Shown here in pieces: positions 1 to 7,416 of a DNA stretch of 34,425 nt. Both the position numbers and the translations under genes were made by a program. The stretch comes from an uncultured Collinsella sp. (GTDB lineage: Bacteria > Actinomycetota > Coriobacteriia > Coriobacteriales > Coriobacteriaceae), in the NCBI GenBank assembly GCA_902492935.1, contig CABUNJ010000027.1, positions 1 through 34,425 of the forward strand, written 5' to 3'. Each line of letters starts with the position of its first letter. Positions within the stretch are counted from its first letter, which is position 1. The notes below the pieces were generated by a model. That model did not search any database. It saw only the letters and a list, made by a program, of their open reading frames with translations, and was not told where the DNA came from.

Positions 1-294
1 GCCGGCGAACAGGCCCGCGGCGCGGCTGGCGGCGAGGCCGGGCAGGTGGGCGACCCCGAGCCCCGCGGCGCGGGCCCGCCTCACGGCGAGGGACCCTATG
101 TTGCGGAACTGGTCGACGACGACGAGCGTGCCGGCGGGCGCGGAGGCGAACAGCGCGTCGAGCTCGGCCTCCCTGTTGCGGACGGGGGCGCTGGCCAGCA
201 CCTCCCCGTCGCGGTCGATCAGGCGGGCCCAGTGCGATGACTTGCCGACGTCCAGGCCGAGCACGGCCGCGGGTCTGGTGGATGGCGCTTTCAC
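1..294 (-). CDS. IS110-family transposase, N-terminal part (cut by window edge)
   Basis: Read on the minus strand, this is the first 98 codons of an IS110-type DEDD recombinase. It would catalyse excision and insertion of its element. The start is GTG at 294-292, preceded by a GGAAGG ribosome binding site. Near the N-terminus GLDVGKSSHW gives the first acidic residue (D15), and a VVVDQ stretch near residue 61 gives the second. The following NIGSLAVRRARAAGLGVAHL stretch is typical of actinobacterial IS110 proteins. The rest of the protein, including the C-terminal serine domain, lies beyond the left edge, so it cannot be judged whether the element is intact. Family assignment is firm; the IS subgroup is not determined. 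Confidence 0.85.
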   Translation of the reverse strand, partial: MKAPSTRPAAVLGLDVGKSSHWARLIDRDGEVLASAPVRNREAELDALFASAPAGTLVVVDQFRNIGSLAVRRARAAGLGVAHLPGLAASRAAGLFAG

Positions 295-530
295 GGTGGT
301 ATCCTTCCGGTAGTCGTTCGACCGGATGGCCTCCCCCTCGGCACTCACATTACCAGCCGCGGCGCCTGCCCGGCACTTTCCTATCAGCCGTCGGGGGCGG
401 CGCGCCCCGCGCCGGCAGCACCCAACGGGCCCTCTCGGGGGCAGGGACGTTCGGCCGTGCGCGGGCGCCCGGTCGGCGGCCCGTTCTGGGCGCGCCTCAA
501 TCGTAGCCCGAGACGGTCCCGGGCTGACAA
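295..530 (-). other. Non-coding leader of the IS110 element, candidate bridge-RNA region
   Basis: About 235 bp of very GC-rich, non-coding sequence lie directly upstream of the transposase start. Members of the IS110 group encode a structured bridge RNA in this 5' non-coding end. Several self-complementary stretches are visible, the clearest being AGCCCG (505-510) pairing with CGGGCT (520-525). GC content falls sharply after about 530, which may mark the element's end. The exact end, the core dinucleotide and the RNA boundaries cannot be fixed from this window, so the bridge RNA is an inference from family knowledge. Confidence 0.35.
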
Positions 531-543
531 TTTCGACTGTAAT

Positions 544-579
544 GGACGTTCTTGTTTGACTAGTCGTTTAAGAACGTCC
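544..579. repeat. 10-bp inverted repeat with palindromic loop
   Basis: GGACGTTCTT at 544-553 is followed by its exact reverse complement AAGAACGTCC at 570-579. The 16-nt loop contains the palindrome GACTAGTC. No T-run follows, so it is not a clear terminator. It lies close to the inferred outer end of the IS110 leader and may belong to the element's flank or to a dispersed repeat. Confidence 0.5.
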
Positions 580-594
580 CCAACGACTACCTCG
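575..594 (+). repeat. Short dispersed repeat, copy 1
   Basis: This 20-mer (CGTCCCCAACGACTACCTCG) matches 17 of 20 bases at 20562-20581 in another intergenic gap. All three differences are C/T changes. Its role is unknown. Confidence 0.4.
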
Positions 595-617
595 TGGCGG
601 TCTTCTAGTAGAAAAAC

Positions 618-738
618 CAAGTGAGTAGGCTTTTTTCAGGAAGCCAAGCACGCCCCAAAACATCACTGCCCTGACCTGCGGTTTTATTGAGCATTTGTCG
701 CGATGTGCTCGGCAGGTTCAAAAAAGTCTACTCACTTG
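618..738. repeat. 121-bp element with near-perfect 19-bp terminal inverted repeats
   Basis: The left end 618-636 (CAAGTGAGTAGGCTTTTTT) and the right end 720-738 are inverted copies with one mismatch. Inside, ACCTGC...GCAGGT and GAGCA...TGCTC form a nested stem around 676-715. No coding sequence is present and no target duplication is obvious. The layout fits a small non-autonomous element (MITE/REP-like) or a structured RNA; neither is proven. Confidence 0.55.
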
Positions 739-761
739 TATCTGAGACGCACCAGGTAGGC

Positions 762-801
762 AAAAACCGCCGCGAAAGGGCCCCTGGTCCCTTCGCGGCG
801 G
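762..801 (-). terminator. Rho-independent terminator of the ABC transporter operon
   Basis: Arms at 767-780 and 789-801 (CCGCCGCG core) form a GC-rich stem with one bulged base. On the minus strand it is followed by TTTTT. It lies about 40 bp beyond the stop codon of the permease gene. Confidence 0.85.
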
Positions 802-839
802 TCATACGCCTCTGATTTTGCGACGATTTTGCCCGCTTG

Positions 840-3062
840 TTATTCGCTGTAGCGGGTGGCGATGGCGGCTTGCACCATGCCGGTGCTCATGAGGTAGGTC
901 ACCAGGAAGTAGCCACCATATGCTGCCAGGAAGATTGCACAGGTGAGGCCCACGGTGCCGCCGATGCTCATATTTCCGAATATGCTCACGATCTCGATGA
1001 TCACCTTAAGTGCCACAAAGGAGTGCGCCAAGCCCACTGCCAGCGGGAACAGGAAGAATACCGCTTGCTGCGCCATCACCGAATGGCGAATCTGGCGGTC
1101 GTCGCAGCCGATCTGTGCCAGCACACGATAGCTGCGGCTGCCGTCGGCCACGTTGGAGAGTTGCTGGATCGACAGAATCGCCGCGCATGCAACGACCAAT
1201 ACAAAGCCGATGTAGATAGCTAGGTAGCTAATAAGACCGTTCATTTGCGCTGCTTGCGCGTACATCTCGGAGCGTGTGATGAAGGTTCCCCACGACCCCG
1301 GCTCCTTGCCGTCAACGAGCAGATTGTCGAGCACAGTGTATTTAATGCTCTCGTCTGCCTCGGTCGTATCCATCCCCTGTTTGTAGTTAACGAGCAGGCT
1401 ACTGGAATACGGCTGCAGATTAAGTTGGGACAACAGCTCGTCGGCAACGACGACGGTACCCCCATTACTGCCCATCGCCGAGTTGGCGATGGCCGCCGTA
1501 TCTTCGTCCGACTTATCGGTTGCGGGCTTGAGCGTATGCCCGCCCAAGGTAAGGGCATGGCCGCCAGCCATATACTTGGTGTACAGGTCGACCAGCTCGC
1601 CGCCCATATCACATGTGAGCAGATACTGGTCGTGACCGATGTGCACCGGCTCCTCGCCCATCATCTGACGCAGTTTGTTGTACTGGCTCGCCGGCGTCAC
1701 AAACAAACCCATCGTATCGGCATTGCTACCCCCGAACGCCTTGGGAAGCTTTTCGCCCATGATCTTGCACATCTCACTTGGGGTCACCGAAGGATTCGAG
1801 CCGCCAAATGGGTAACTCAGATACGAATCGATCTGCACATGCTCGCCGGCAACATCGGCGATATTGACCTTCTTGCCGGTCTCGTCGTTGTTGTCCGCCG
1901 ACTTGCCCTTACGATCGCCGTGCCATGGATCGCCGTGCCATGCGGAGTACAAATCGACCGTACTATCGGCCAGCACCATGCGATCGGCTTCAGACGGATT
2001 GATGTACTCTTTGTAGTAGTCGAGCGTATCGGGCGTGTAATAGACATACGTCTGTGACACGTCAACAGGGTTATAGCGCTCCAGGTTTTCGTTCATCACA
2101 TTGGCAATCGACATACCGCACGTCACCGAGGTGATGGCCAAAAACAGGAGCATCGCGATGACGCCCATCGAAAAGCACACCGTGTTGACCTTGGCCGCAA
2201 GCTGGCGCACGGTAAACATGTTGAGGCCGCGCCAATACACGCCGCGCAGGCTCTGCAGCAGCTTGATGAGCATGCCCGAGAGTCCCCAGAACAGGGCAAA
2301 GGTGCCCACGGTAACCATAGCGGTCGTAATACCAAACTGGTTCATGGCCTCTTGCAGCTTGCTATCCGTCGCGGTTAGCGGGAACCCATCACGTAGCAGA
2401 CGGTAATAGGCCACGCCCACAAGCACCGCACCCACGGCAAAGATGGCAATCGCGATCCAGGGATTGCGTGTCTTGATGCTCTCGTTGCGACGCTCGGCAC
2501 CCATAAGCTCGATGAGTTTGGTACGACGCACGGCGCGGAGGTTCAGCAGTAGCGTGAGCACAAACATTACGAGCATGCAGGCAAGGGTCAGATTGAACGC
2601 ATGCATCGAGAAAAAGAAGTGGAAATTGGCGATCTGTGTCTTAAAGAGCGAGGCCGTAAAGAACGTCATGAGCTGGGAGAGTCCCACACCCAGCACAATG
2701 CCGGCGACAAAGGCCACCACCGAGACAATCACCGTCTCGAGCGCCATGATCGTGGCGACGCGCCCGCGCCCCATGCCGAGCACCTGGTACAGGCCAAACT
2801 CCTTTTTGCGGCGTTTCATGATGAAGTTATTGGCATACACCATCAAAAAGGCCATGACACCGGCCAAAAAGTACGTCAGGTCGCCGAGCATGCTGCCCAT
2901 AACCTGCGCCAAGCCCTCTTCATCGATTCCGGCGATGTCGACCTGCATTGAGATGGTGTTAAAGGCATAGAAGACCGTGACGCCCAGGGTGAGCGTCAAA
3001 AGGTAGACAAGGTAGTCGCGACCGGCGCGGCGGACGTTGCCCCAAGCGAGTTTACAGAGCAT
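840..3062 (-). CDS. FtsX-family ABC transporter permease (BceB/MacB-like)
   Basis: This is an integral membrane permease of about 740 residues that works with the ATPase encoded just upstream. Visible features are an N-terminal LAWGNVRRAGRDY motif followed by a first transmembrane helix, a cluster of helices up to about residue 300, a large soluble, presumably extracellular domain (about 330-610), and a last group of helices near the C-terminus. This layout matches the BceB/YtrF/FtsX families used for peptide or antibiotic export and resistance; the substrate is unknown. I chose ATG at 3062, which has a GGTGAGGG ribosome site and overlaps the ATPase stop by 11 bp. A GTG at 3074 is a second possibility. 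No adjacent two-component system is seen, unlike typical Bce modules. Confidence 0.88.
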   Translation of the reverse strand: MLCKLAWGNVRRAGRDYLVYLLTLTLGVTVFYAFNTISMQVDIAGIDEEGLAQVMGSMLGDLTYFLAGVMAFLMVYANNFIMKRRKKEFGLYQVLGMGRGRVATIMALETVIVSVVAFVAGIVLGVGLSQLMTFFTASLFKTQIANFHFFFSMHAFNLTLACMLVMFVLTLLLNLRAVRRTKLIELMGAERRNESIKTRNPWIAIAIFAVGAVLVGVAYYRLLRDGFPLTATDSKLQEAMNQFGITTAMVTVGTFALFWGLSGMLIKLLQSLRGVYWRGLNMFTVRQLAAKVNTVCFSMGVIAMLLFLAITSVTCGMSIANVMNENLERYNPVDVSQTYVYYTPDTLDYYKEYINPSEADRMVLADSTVDLYSAWHGDPWHGDRKGKSADNNDETGKKVNIADVAGEHVQIDSYLSYPFGGSNPSVTPSEMCKIMGEKLPKAFGGSNADTMGLFVTPASQYNKLRQMMGEEPVHIGHDQYLLTCDMGGELVDLYTKYMAGGHALTLGGHTLKPATDKSDEDTAAIANSAMGSNGGTVVVADELLSQLNLQPYSSSLLVNYKQGMDTTEADESIKYTVLDNLLVDGKEPGSWGTFITRSEMYAQAAQMNGLISYLAIYIGFVLVVACAAILSIQQLSNVADGSRSYRVLAQIGCDDRQIRHSVMAQQAVFFLFPLAVGLAHSFVALKVIIEIVSIFGNMSIGGTVGLTCAIFLAAYGGYFLVTYLMSTGMVQAAIATRYSE

Positions 3063-3837
3063 CGGAGCCCTCACCGCCCATCATGGCAACGACCTCCATA
3101 ATGCGGTCGAAGAACTCGCGACGGTCGGTGTCGCCGCGGCGCAGCTCGGTGAAGATCTTGCCGTCGCGGATAAACAGCACGCGGCTCGTGTAGCTGGCGG
3201 CAAAGCTGTCATGCGTGACCATGAGCACGGTGGCGCGCAGGCGGCGATTGAGGGCCTCCAGGCTCTCGAGCAGCAGGCGGGCACTCTTGGAATCGAGGGC
3301 GCCGGTGGGCTCGTCGGCCATGATCATGGTGGGGTCGGTGACGAGCGCGCGAGCTGCGGCAACGCGCTGCTGCTGGCCGCCGGACATCTGGTAGGGATAC
3401 TTGTCGAGCACCTGACTGATGGACAGGCGCGCTGCCACATCCTGCACGCGGGTCGAGATCTCTGCCGAGTTTGTGCGGGCGATGGTGAGCGGCAGGGCGA
3501 TGTTCTCGCGTGCCGTGAGCGTATCGAGCAGGTTGGAGTCCTGGAATATAAAGCCCAGCTCCTCGCGGCGGAACTGCGAAAGCTTAGCCTGCTTCATGCG
3601 TGTTACGTCCTGCCCGTTGATGCGGATCGTGCCACTTGTGGCGCTATCGATGGTCGACACGCAGTTGAGCAACGTCGACTTGCCCGAGCCCGAAGCGCCC
3701 ATGATGCCGACGAATTCGCCACGGTTGACGGTAAAGCTGACGTCGTTGAGCGCACGGGTCACGTTGCCCAGCGCTCCATATACCTTTTCGAGATGCGCGA
3801 CCTCCAGTACCGGGGTCGCCATGTGCGTGGTTTGCAT
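3052..3837 (-). CDS. ABC transporter ATP-binding protein (BceA/LolD/MacB-like)
   Basis: This 261-residue ATPase powers the FtsX-family permease downstream. Walker A is GASGSGKST (about residues 48-56), the signature is MSGGQQQR, and Walker B is MIMADEPTG. Together with the Q-loop (FIFQDSNLL) these place it in the MacB/LolD/BceA group of exporters. The start ATG at 3837 has an AAAGGA ribosome site at good spacing. Its 3' end overlaps the permease gene, so the two are translationally coupled and probably form one mRNA ending at the terminator at 762-801. It is transcribed away from the NUDIX-Vsr gene. Function as an exporter ATPase is secure; the substrate is not known. Confidence 0.95.
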   Translation of the reverse strand: MQTTHMATPVLEVAHLEKVYGALGNVTRALNDVSFTVNRGEFVGIMGASGSGKSTLLNCVSTIDSATSGTIRINGQDVTRMKQAKLSQFRREELGFIFQDSNLLDTLTARENIALPLTIARTNSAEISTRVQDVAARLSISQVLDKYPYQMSGGQQQRVAAARALVTDPTMIMADEPTGALDSKSARLLLESLEALNRRLRATVLMVTHDSFAASYTSRVLFIRDGKIFTELRRGDTDRREFFDRIMEVVAMMGGEGSDAL

Positions 3838-3920
3838 ACCGAGTCCTTTCTTGCGATTAGTCTACGGCATCTATAGTCGCAAGAAGACGAGTCGGCTACC
3901 ATCGATATGGCTTACGCTTG

Positions 3921-3938
3921 CCTTACCGTTGTGTAAGG
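3921..3938. repeat. Small dyad in the ABC / NUDIX-Vsr intergenic region
   Basis: CCTTAC (3921-3926) and GTAAGG (3933-3938) form a perfect 6-bp dyad about 48 bp upstream of the NUDIX-Vsr start. It could be an operator or an mRNA hairpin. No clear promoter hexamers could be assigned nearby. Confidence 0.25.
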
Positions 3939-3985
3939 TACGCGTAGCTACCCTGCCACGTGTTGATGTTGAGAGAGGACTCCTG

Positions 3986-4975
3986 TTGAAGACTGTTCAT
4001 GTTGCCGCTGGGATCATTCGCAAGGAAGGATCTGACGAGCTGCTTGCCGTGCAGCGCGGCTACGGCGACATGCAGGGACTTTGGGAGTTTCCCGGCGGCA
4101 AGCTCATGCGCGGCGAGTCGCCCGAGGACGCCGTACGCCGCGAGCTTATGGAAGAGTTGCAGGTCAAAGTCACCAATCTGCGCGATTTCTATACCGTTGA
4201 GTACGACTACCCCGATTTTCATCTCTCCATGGAGTGCTACTACTGCTCGCTGGCTAAAGAGTCTGGCGAGCCCCAGAAGCACGACCGCCAGCTCGATATC
4301 CGCTGGATTCCGCGCACCTCGCTTGCCACCGTTGAGTGGATGCCCGCCGACAGGGGACTCATTGATGCCCTAATTGAGTTGAAGGAAGACCGGCTTGAGG
4401 CCAACGGCGCTGCCAACGACGCCGAGGCCACAACGACCGACGAGCCCGCTTCCAAGCCCAAGCGCGCACCTAAGCGCCGCAGCAAAAAGCGTCCCAAGCC
4501 CGGCCTGCTGGACGGCATCGATACCTCGGACCTCTCCGCTGACGAGCGCGAACTGGTCCGCCGTCGCGCCGCTATAAAAAAGTCCATGAAGGGCAACAAG
4601 CGCGCCAACACCAAGCCCGAGCTGCTCGTTCGCCAGCGCCTGCGCGCCGCGGGCCTTACGGGCTATCGCTTGGAATGGAAGGTTCCCGGCAAGCCCGACA
4701 TCGCCTTCCCCGGCCGCAAGATTGCCATCTTTGTCAACGGTTGCTTTTGGCACCGCTGCCCCAAATGCAACCCAAGTCAGCCCAAGCGCAATGTTGAGTT
4801 TTGGGAGGCAAAGTTCCGTCGCAACGTCGAGCGCGACCGCGCTGCCGTGGCAGCACTCACTCAAATGGGCTGGACACCCATAACCATCTGGGAATGCGAA
4901 CTCAAAAAAGACCGCATCGACGCCACCATGGAAAAGGTCATAGAGCAGGTGCGGGCTGCAGAGCCGCGGCGCTAG
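3986..4975 (+). CDS. NUDIX (MutT-like) hydrolase fused to a Vsr-type mismatch endonuclease
   Basis: One uninterrupted 329-residue reading frame carries two repair domains. Residues 1-130 are a MutT-like NUDIX domain, with a NUDIX box at about 38-60 (G38, E44, R52-E53, E56-E57) and the GLWEFPGGK lead-in typical of 8-oxo-dGTP pyrophosphatases. Residues about 131-195 are a Lys/Arg/Pro-rich charged linker. Residues about 198-309 are a Vsr endonuclease with NTKPELLVRQRL, GKPD (D238), FVNGCFWH (251-256 region) and WECELK (302-307). In E. coli Vsr the segment before GCFWH reads T-H; here it is V-N, so one active-site histidine is replaced. Start is TTG 3986 with an AGAGGA site 6-7 nt upstream; no ATG fits the domain start. 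No dcm-like methylase is nearby. Domain calls are firm; the joint function is inferred. Confidence 0.9.
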   Translation: MKTVHVAAGIIRKEGSDELLAVQRGYGDMQGLWEFPGGKLMRGESPEDAVRRELMEELQVKVTNLRDFYTVEYDYPDFHLSMECYYCSLAKESGEPQKHDRQLDIRWIPRTSLATVEWMPADRGLIDALIELKEDRLEANGAANDAEATTTDEPASKPKRAPKRRSKKRPKPGLLDGIDTSDLSADERELVRRRAAIKKSMKGNKRANTKPELLVRQRLRAAGLTGYRLEWKVPGKPDIAFPGRKIAIFVNGCFWHRCPKCNPSQPKRNVEFWEAKFRRNVERDRAAVAALTQMGWTPITIWECELKKDRIDATMEKVIEQVRAAEPRR

Positions 4976-5229
4976 GAACGAGCCGTCCACACGCCCCACA
5001 CAGACGAGCCACATCCGCGCCACAAACCTTAGAAAGCCCTTAAGCCCAAAACCTTTCAAGAGTGTTACTCGATACCTCTGACCTGCAGTTTCATCGTAAC
5101 ACCAAACCAGGTTAAGCCTTTCTTTAGCGCTTCTTTGCAGCAGCCGCGGCATAATACTGCCAACGCACGGGACCTAGCAGCACACCCCGCGCGCAACCTT
5201 TTGGTGGACATCGAGGAGGCCGCATAAGC

Positions 5230-5439
5230 ATGCATTCTTCCAATGACGCAGCACAGCAGCCATCCCTAAATCATGCAAACCTTTTCTCCTTCCCCCCGAC
5301 ACAGAGAAACGGCCTCCTCGACTCCCACACCACAAAAACCAAGCGCTCAGCCGATCAGAGCCTCAACTTACGAGCATCCTTCGAAAAGCTCCAAGCATCC
5401 CTAGACAAGGCGTTCCCCGAACAGGCAAGAGCAATCTAA
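5230..5439 (+). CDS. Possible small hypothetical protein
   Basis: A 69-residue frame starts at ATG 5230, with GAGGAGG about 10 nt upstream. The protein is polar, with a Ser/Asn/Gln-rich N-terminal half and a short amphipathic segment (ASFEKLQASLDKAF) near the C-terminus. No known family is recognised, and no membrane segment or signal peptide is seen. A CATAAT sequence at 5150-5155 could be a -10 box, but no good -35 is visible. It ends 25 bp before the AraC gene. It may be a genuine small protein or chance. Confidence 0.35.
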   Translation: MHSSNDAAQQPSLNHANLFSFPPTQRNGLLDSHTTKTKRSADQSLNLRASFEKLQASLDKAFPEQARAI

Positions 5440-5452
5440 GCCCATCGCGCTT

Positions 5453-5458
5453 TATACT
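5453..5458 (+). promoter_or_regulatory. -10 box predicting a leaderless araC-type mRNA
   Basis: TATACT at 5453-5458 places the expected +1 (7 nt after the last base) exactly on the A of the ATG at 5465. No Shine-Dalgarno sequence precedes either this ATG or the next in-frame ATG (5474). Leaderless mRNAs are common in Actinobacteria. The -35 region is not convincing. Confidence 0.45.
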
Positions 5459-5464
5459 GATGCC

Positions 5465-6403
5465 ATGCGAAACATGGATCACATAGAATTGCACCGCGGA
5501 GGACGCGAGGAAGCGTTTCCCGAGACCGCCGAAGACTGGCCCTATATTGCCGAACGCGCAGAATTCGCTCGCTATCCGGGCAATTCCGTCCCCTGGCACT
5601 GGCATTCCGAAGTCGAGCTTTTCTACATGGAGCAGGGAGCGATTGACTATCGAACGCGCGCGGCTCATGAACACGTGCGCTTTGAGGAAGGGTCCGCCGG
5701 CTTTATCAACGGCGGCGTTTTGCACAGCACGCTGCAATCACCCAATTCGGCACCGGCCATTCAAATGTTGCATATCTTTCAGCCGTCGATGCTCGGCGAT
5801 CCCGCGGGACGCCTTCAAAAGCGCTATATCAATCCTTTGCTGCAATGTCGAGGCGTCGATGTGCTCAAATGGTCGCCCACCAACCCCGACGATATGCCCT
5901 TTATCGATTTGCTAAAGAGTTCCTTTAACCACGACCTTCAACGGCCGCAGAACGAGATGGCGCTTCGGAATAGCTTGTCAGAGCTCTGGATTCAGATTTA
6001 CGCCAAGGCCGAACCGCTCTTTTCCTCCGACAACGCCTCTTGGATGACCAGCCGCGACGTACAGTTCAAGGCAATCCTGGACTTTATCCGCGCAAACTAT
6101 GCAGCCGCTGTAGATGTGCCCCAGATAGCATCTGCAGCCGGCGTAAGCGAAAGAGAGTGTTACCGCATTATCGAAGCTTGCGCAGGAACGACCCCGGCGG
6201 CATATCTGCGCGCATACCGCGTAAACCGTGCTTGCGAACTTTTGGCACACACCACGCGAACGGTCCAGACAGTCGCGCGCCAATGCGGCTTTGCGACAGC
6301 AAGCCATCTTGGCCAGGTATTTAAAGAACAAATGGGGTGCACTCCTTCGAGCTATCGAGCAGCGAGGCAGAATCTCGATAGCACCAGGCAGAAATCCCGC
6401 TAG
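5465..6403 (+). CDS. AraC-family transcriptional regulator
   Basis: This 312-residue regulator has an N-terminal cupin-like sensing domain (PWHWHSEVELFY, residues 43-54, with the metal or ligand-facing His pair) and a C-terminal double helix-turn-helix (about 200-300). The DNA-binding part contains VPQIASAAGVSERECYRI for the first helix-turn-helix and VARQCGFATASHLGQVFKE for the second, followed by the usual GCTPSSYR end. The layout matches sugar-responsive AraC regulators. Its target is not known; the HAD phosphatase 56 bp downstream on the same strand is an obvious candidate. Start 5465 is supported by the -10 box that predicts a leaderless transcript; ATG 5474 is an alternative. Confidence 0.92.
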   Translation: MRNMDHIELHRGGREEAFPETAEDWPYIAERAEFARYPGNSVPWHWHSEVELFYMEQGAIDYRTRAAHEHVRFEEGSAGFINGGVLHSTLQSPNSAPAIQMLHIFQPSMLGDPAGRLQKRYINPLLQCRGVDVLKWSPTNPDDMPFIDLLKSSFNHDLQRPQNEMALRNSLSELWIQIYAKAEPLFSSDNASWMTSRDVQFKAILDFIRANYAAAVDVPQIASAAGVSERECYRIIEACAGTTPAAYLRAYRVNRACELLAHTTRTVQTVARQCGFATASHLGQVFKEQMGCTPSSYRAARQNLDSTRQKSR

Positions 6404-6459
6404 CCTTTCTTCTGTCACCGCATCAAACTTGCAGGCAAACAATAGAGAGGAGCAACCAT

Positions 6460-7083
6460 ATGAAGCACTTTGACCATATCGTATTTGACGTTGATGGGAC
6501 ATTGGCAGATACAGAAGAAAGCGTTCTATCATCGCTTGTCCAGATTGTCCAAGAAGAGACCGGCAAAACGCTCCCCCGACACGAGCTTGAATTTGCCCTC
6601 GGCATACCCGGCAAGGATGCCCTTGAGAAACTTGGAATCTACTCGCAGGCAACGTTGAATCGCTGGTGCCAAGTTGCCGCCAGCTTTAAAAGCACCATCA
6701 GCGTGTTTCCAGGCTTGCTTGAAGTCATCGCAACACTCGCCAACAACGGCTGCAAATTTGGCATCGTCTCCTCACGTGCGCGCGACGAATACACAGACGA
6801 AATTGCACCCCTTGGCTTCGATAAGTATTTTGAGCACATCATCCTTGTCGAAGACACAACCGAACATAAACCCGCACCCGCTCCCATGCTCGAATATCTC
6901 CGGCGTACGGGCGCGAATCCTGGCAACGTCGTCTACGTTGGAGACACCGTCTACGACGAACAATGCGCAACTTCAGCAGGGGTCAGTTTTGCCAGAGCAG
7001 CATGGGGATCACACCAAGATATCCCAAATGCCACCTACAACCTCAAAACCCCCAACGACCTGTTAACCCTAACAACCAAGTAA
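6460..7083 (+). CDS. HAD-superfamily phosphatase (phosphoglycolate phosphatase-like)
   Basis: This 207-residue cytoplasmic hydrolase has all four HAD motifs: motif I DVDGT with nucleophile D10 and D12, motif II Ser in GIVSS (101-105), motif III Lys in HKPAP (K137), and motif IV GDTVYD (D162, D166). The alpha-helical cap between motif I and II (about 20-85) is of the small PGP/beta-phosphoglucomutase type. The substrate cannot be told from sequence; a sugar phosphate is plausible. Start ATG 6460 has a GAGAGGAG site 6-7 nt upstream. It follows the AraC gene closely and may be cotranscribed or controlled by it. Confidence 0.9.
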   Translation: MKHFDHIVFDVDGTLADTEESVLSSLVQIVQEETGKTLPRHELEFALGIPGKDALEKLGIYSQATLNRWCQVAASFKSTISVFPGLLEVIATLANNGCKFGIVSSRARDEYTDEIAPLGFDKYFEHIILVEDTTEHKPAPAPMLEYLRRTGANPGNVVYVGDTVYDEQCATSAGVSFARAAWGSHQDIPNATYNLKTPNDLLTLTTK

Positions 7084-7107
7084 CCCTCCCATCCTAAATT
7101 CGCAGTC

Positions 7108-7291
7108 CTAACGCCACAAGGGCGACGACCTCGAGAAGGTCAACTTGGGAGGGACGAGGGCTTAGTTCCCCAATCTTTCCGCAGGGGGCAAAAAGCAACG
7201 TCTTATTTTTCCGACACTAACGCCACAAGGGCGATTGAGCAGGACGGTTTGGGCGGGTCCCGTACTTAGTTTCCAAAATCATTCCGCAGCG
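7108..7291. repeat. Two degenerate direct-repeat units downstream of the HAD gene
   Basis: Unit 1 (7108-7184) and unit 2 (7217-7291) both begin with CTAACGCCACAAGGGCGA and end with a CTTAGTTYCC...TTCCGCAG segment. The middle parts are only roughly similar. This is a tandem, diverged intergenic repeat with no coding content. Unit 2 carries the left arm of the large inverted repeat at 7242-7392. Confidence 0.6.
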
Positions 7292-7392
7292 CGAAGGCCC
7301 CCGTTGTCAACGCTTCGAAGAAGCGAGACAACGGGGGCCTTCATGCGCGAGGACGTTTTGGAAACTAAGTACGGGACCCGCCCAAACCGTCC
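7242..7392. repeat. Nested long inverted repeat (perfect 37-bp outer arms, 16-bp inner arms)
   Basis: The outer arms 7242-7278 and 7356-7392 are exact reverse complements over 37 bp. The inner arms 7293-7308 and 7327-7342 (GAAGGCCCCCGTTGTC) are exact over 16 bp, with an 18-nt loop. It lies between two convergent genes, ending about 24 bp from the aldolase stop, and could act as a bidirectional terminator. No clean T-run follows on either strand, and the arm length is far more than termination needs. Confidence 0.8.
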
Positions 7393-7416
7393 GGTGGGAT
7401 CAGAGTACCCTTGCTG

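Noticed and set aside
3419..3985. N-terminal extension of the NUDIX-Vsr frame back to 3419
   Set aside because: This part is antisense to the ABC ATPase gene. The NUDIX domain starts naturally at the TTG at 3986, which has a ribosome site.
4976..5229. tRNA or riboswitch in the gap after the NUDIX-Vsr gene
   Set aside because: No cloverleaf or known riboswitch core could be traced. Only a weak CATAAT is seen.
7242..7392. Insertion sequence bounded by 37-bp terminal repeats
   Set aside because: The interior is only 77 bp, is itself a hairpin, and encodes no transposase.
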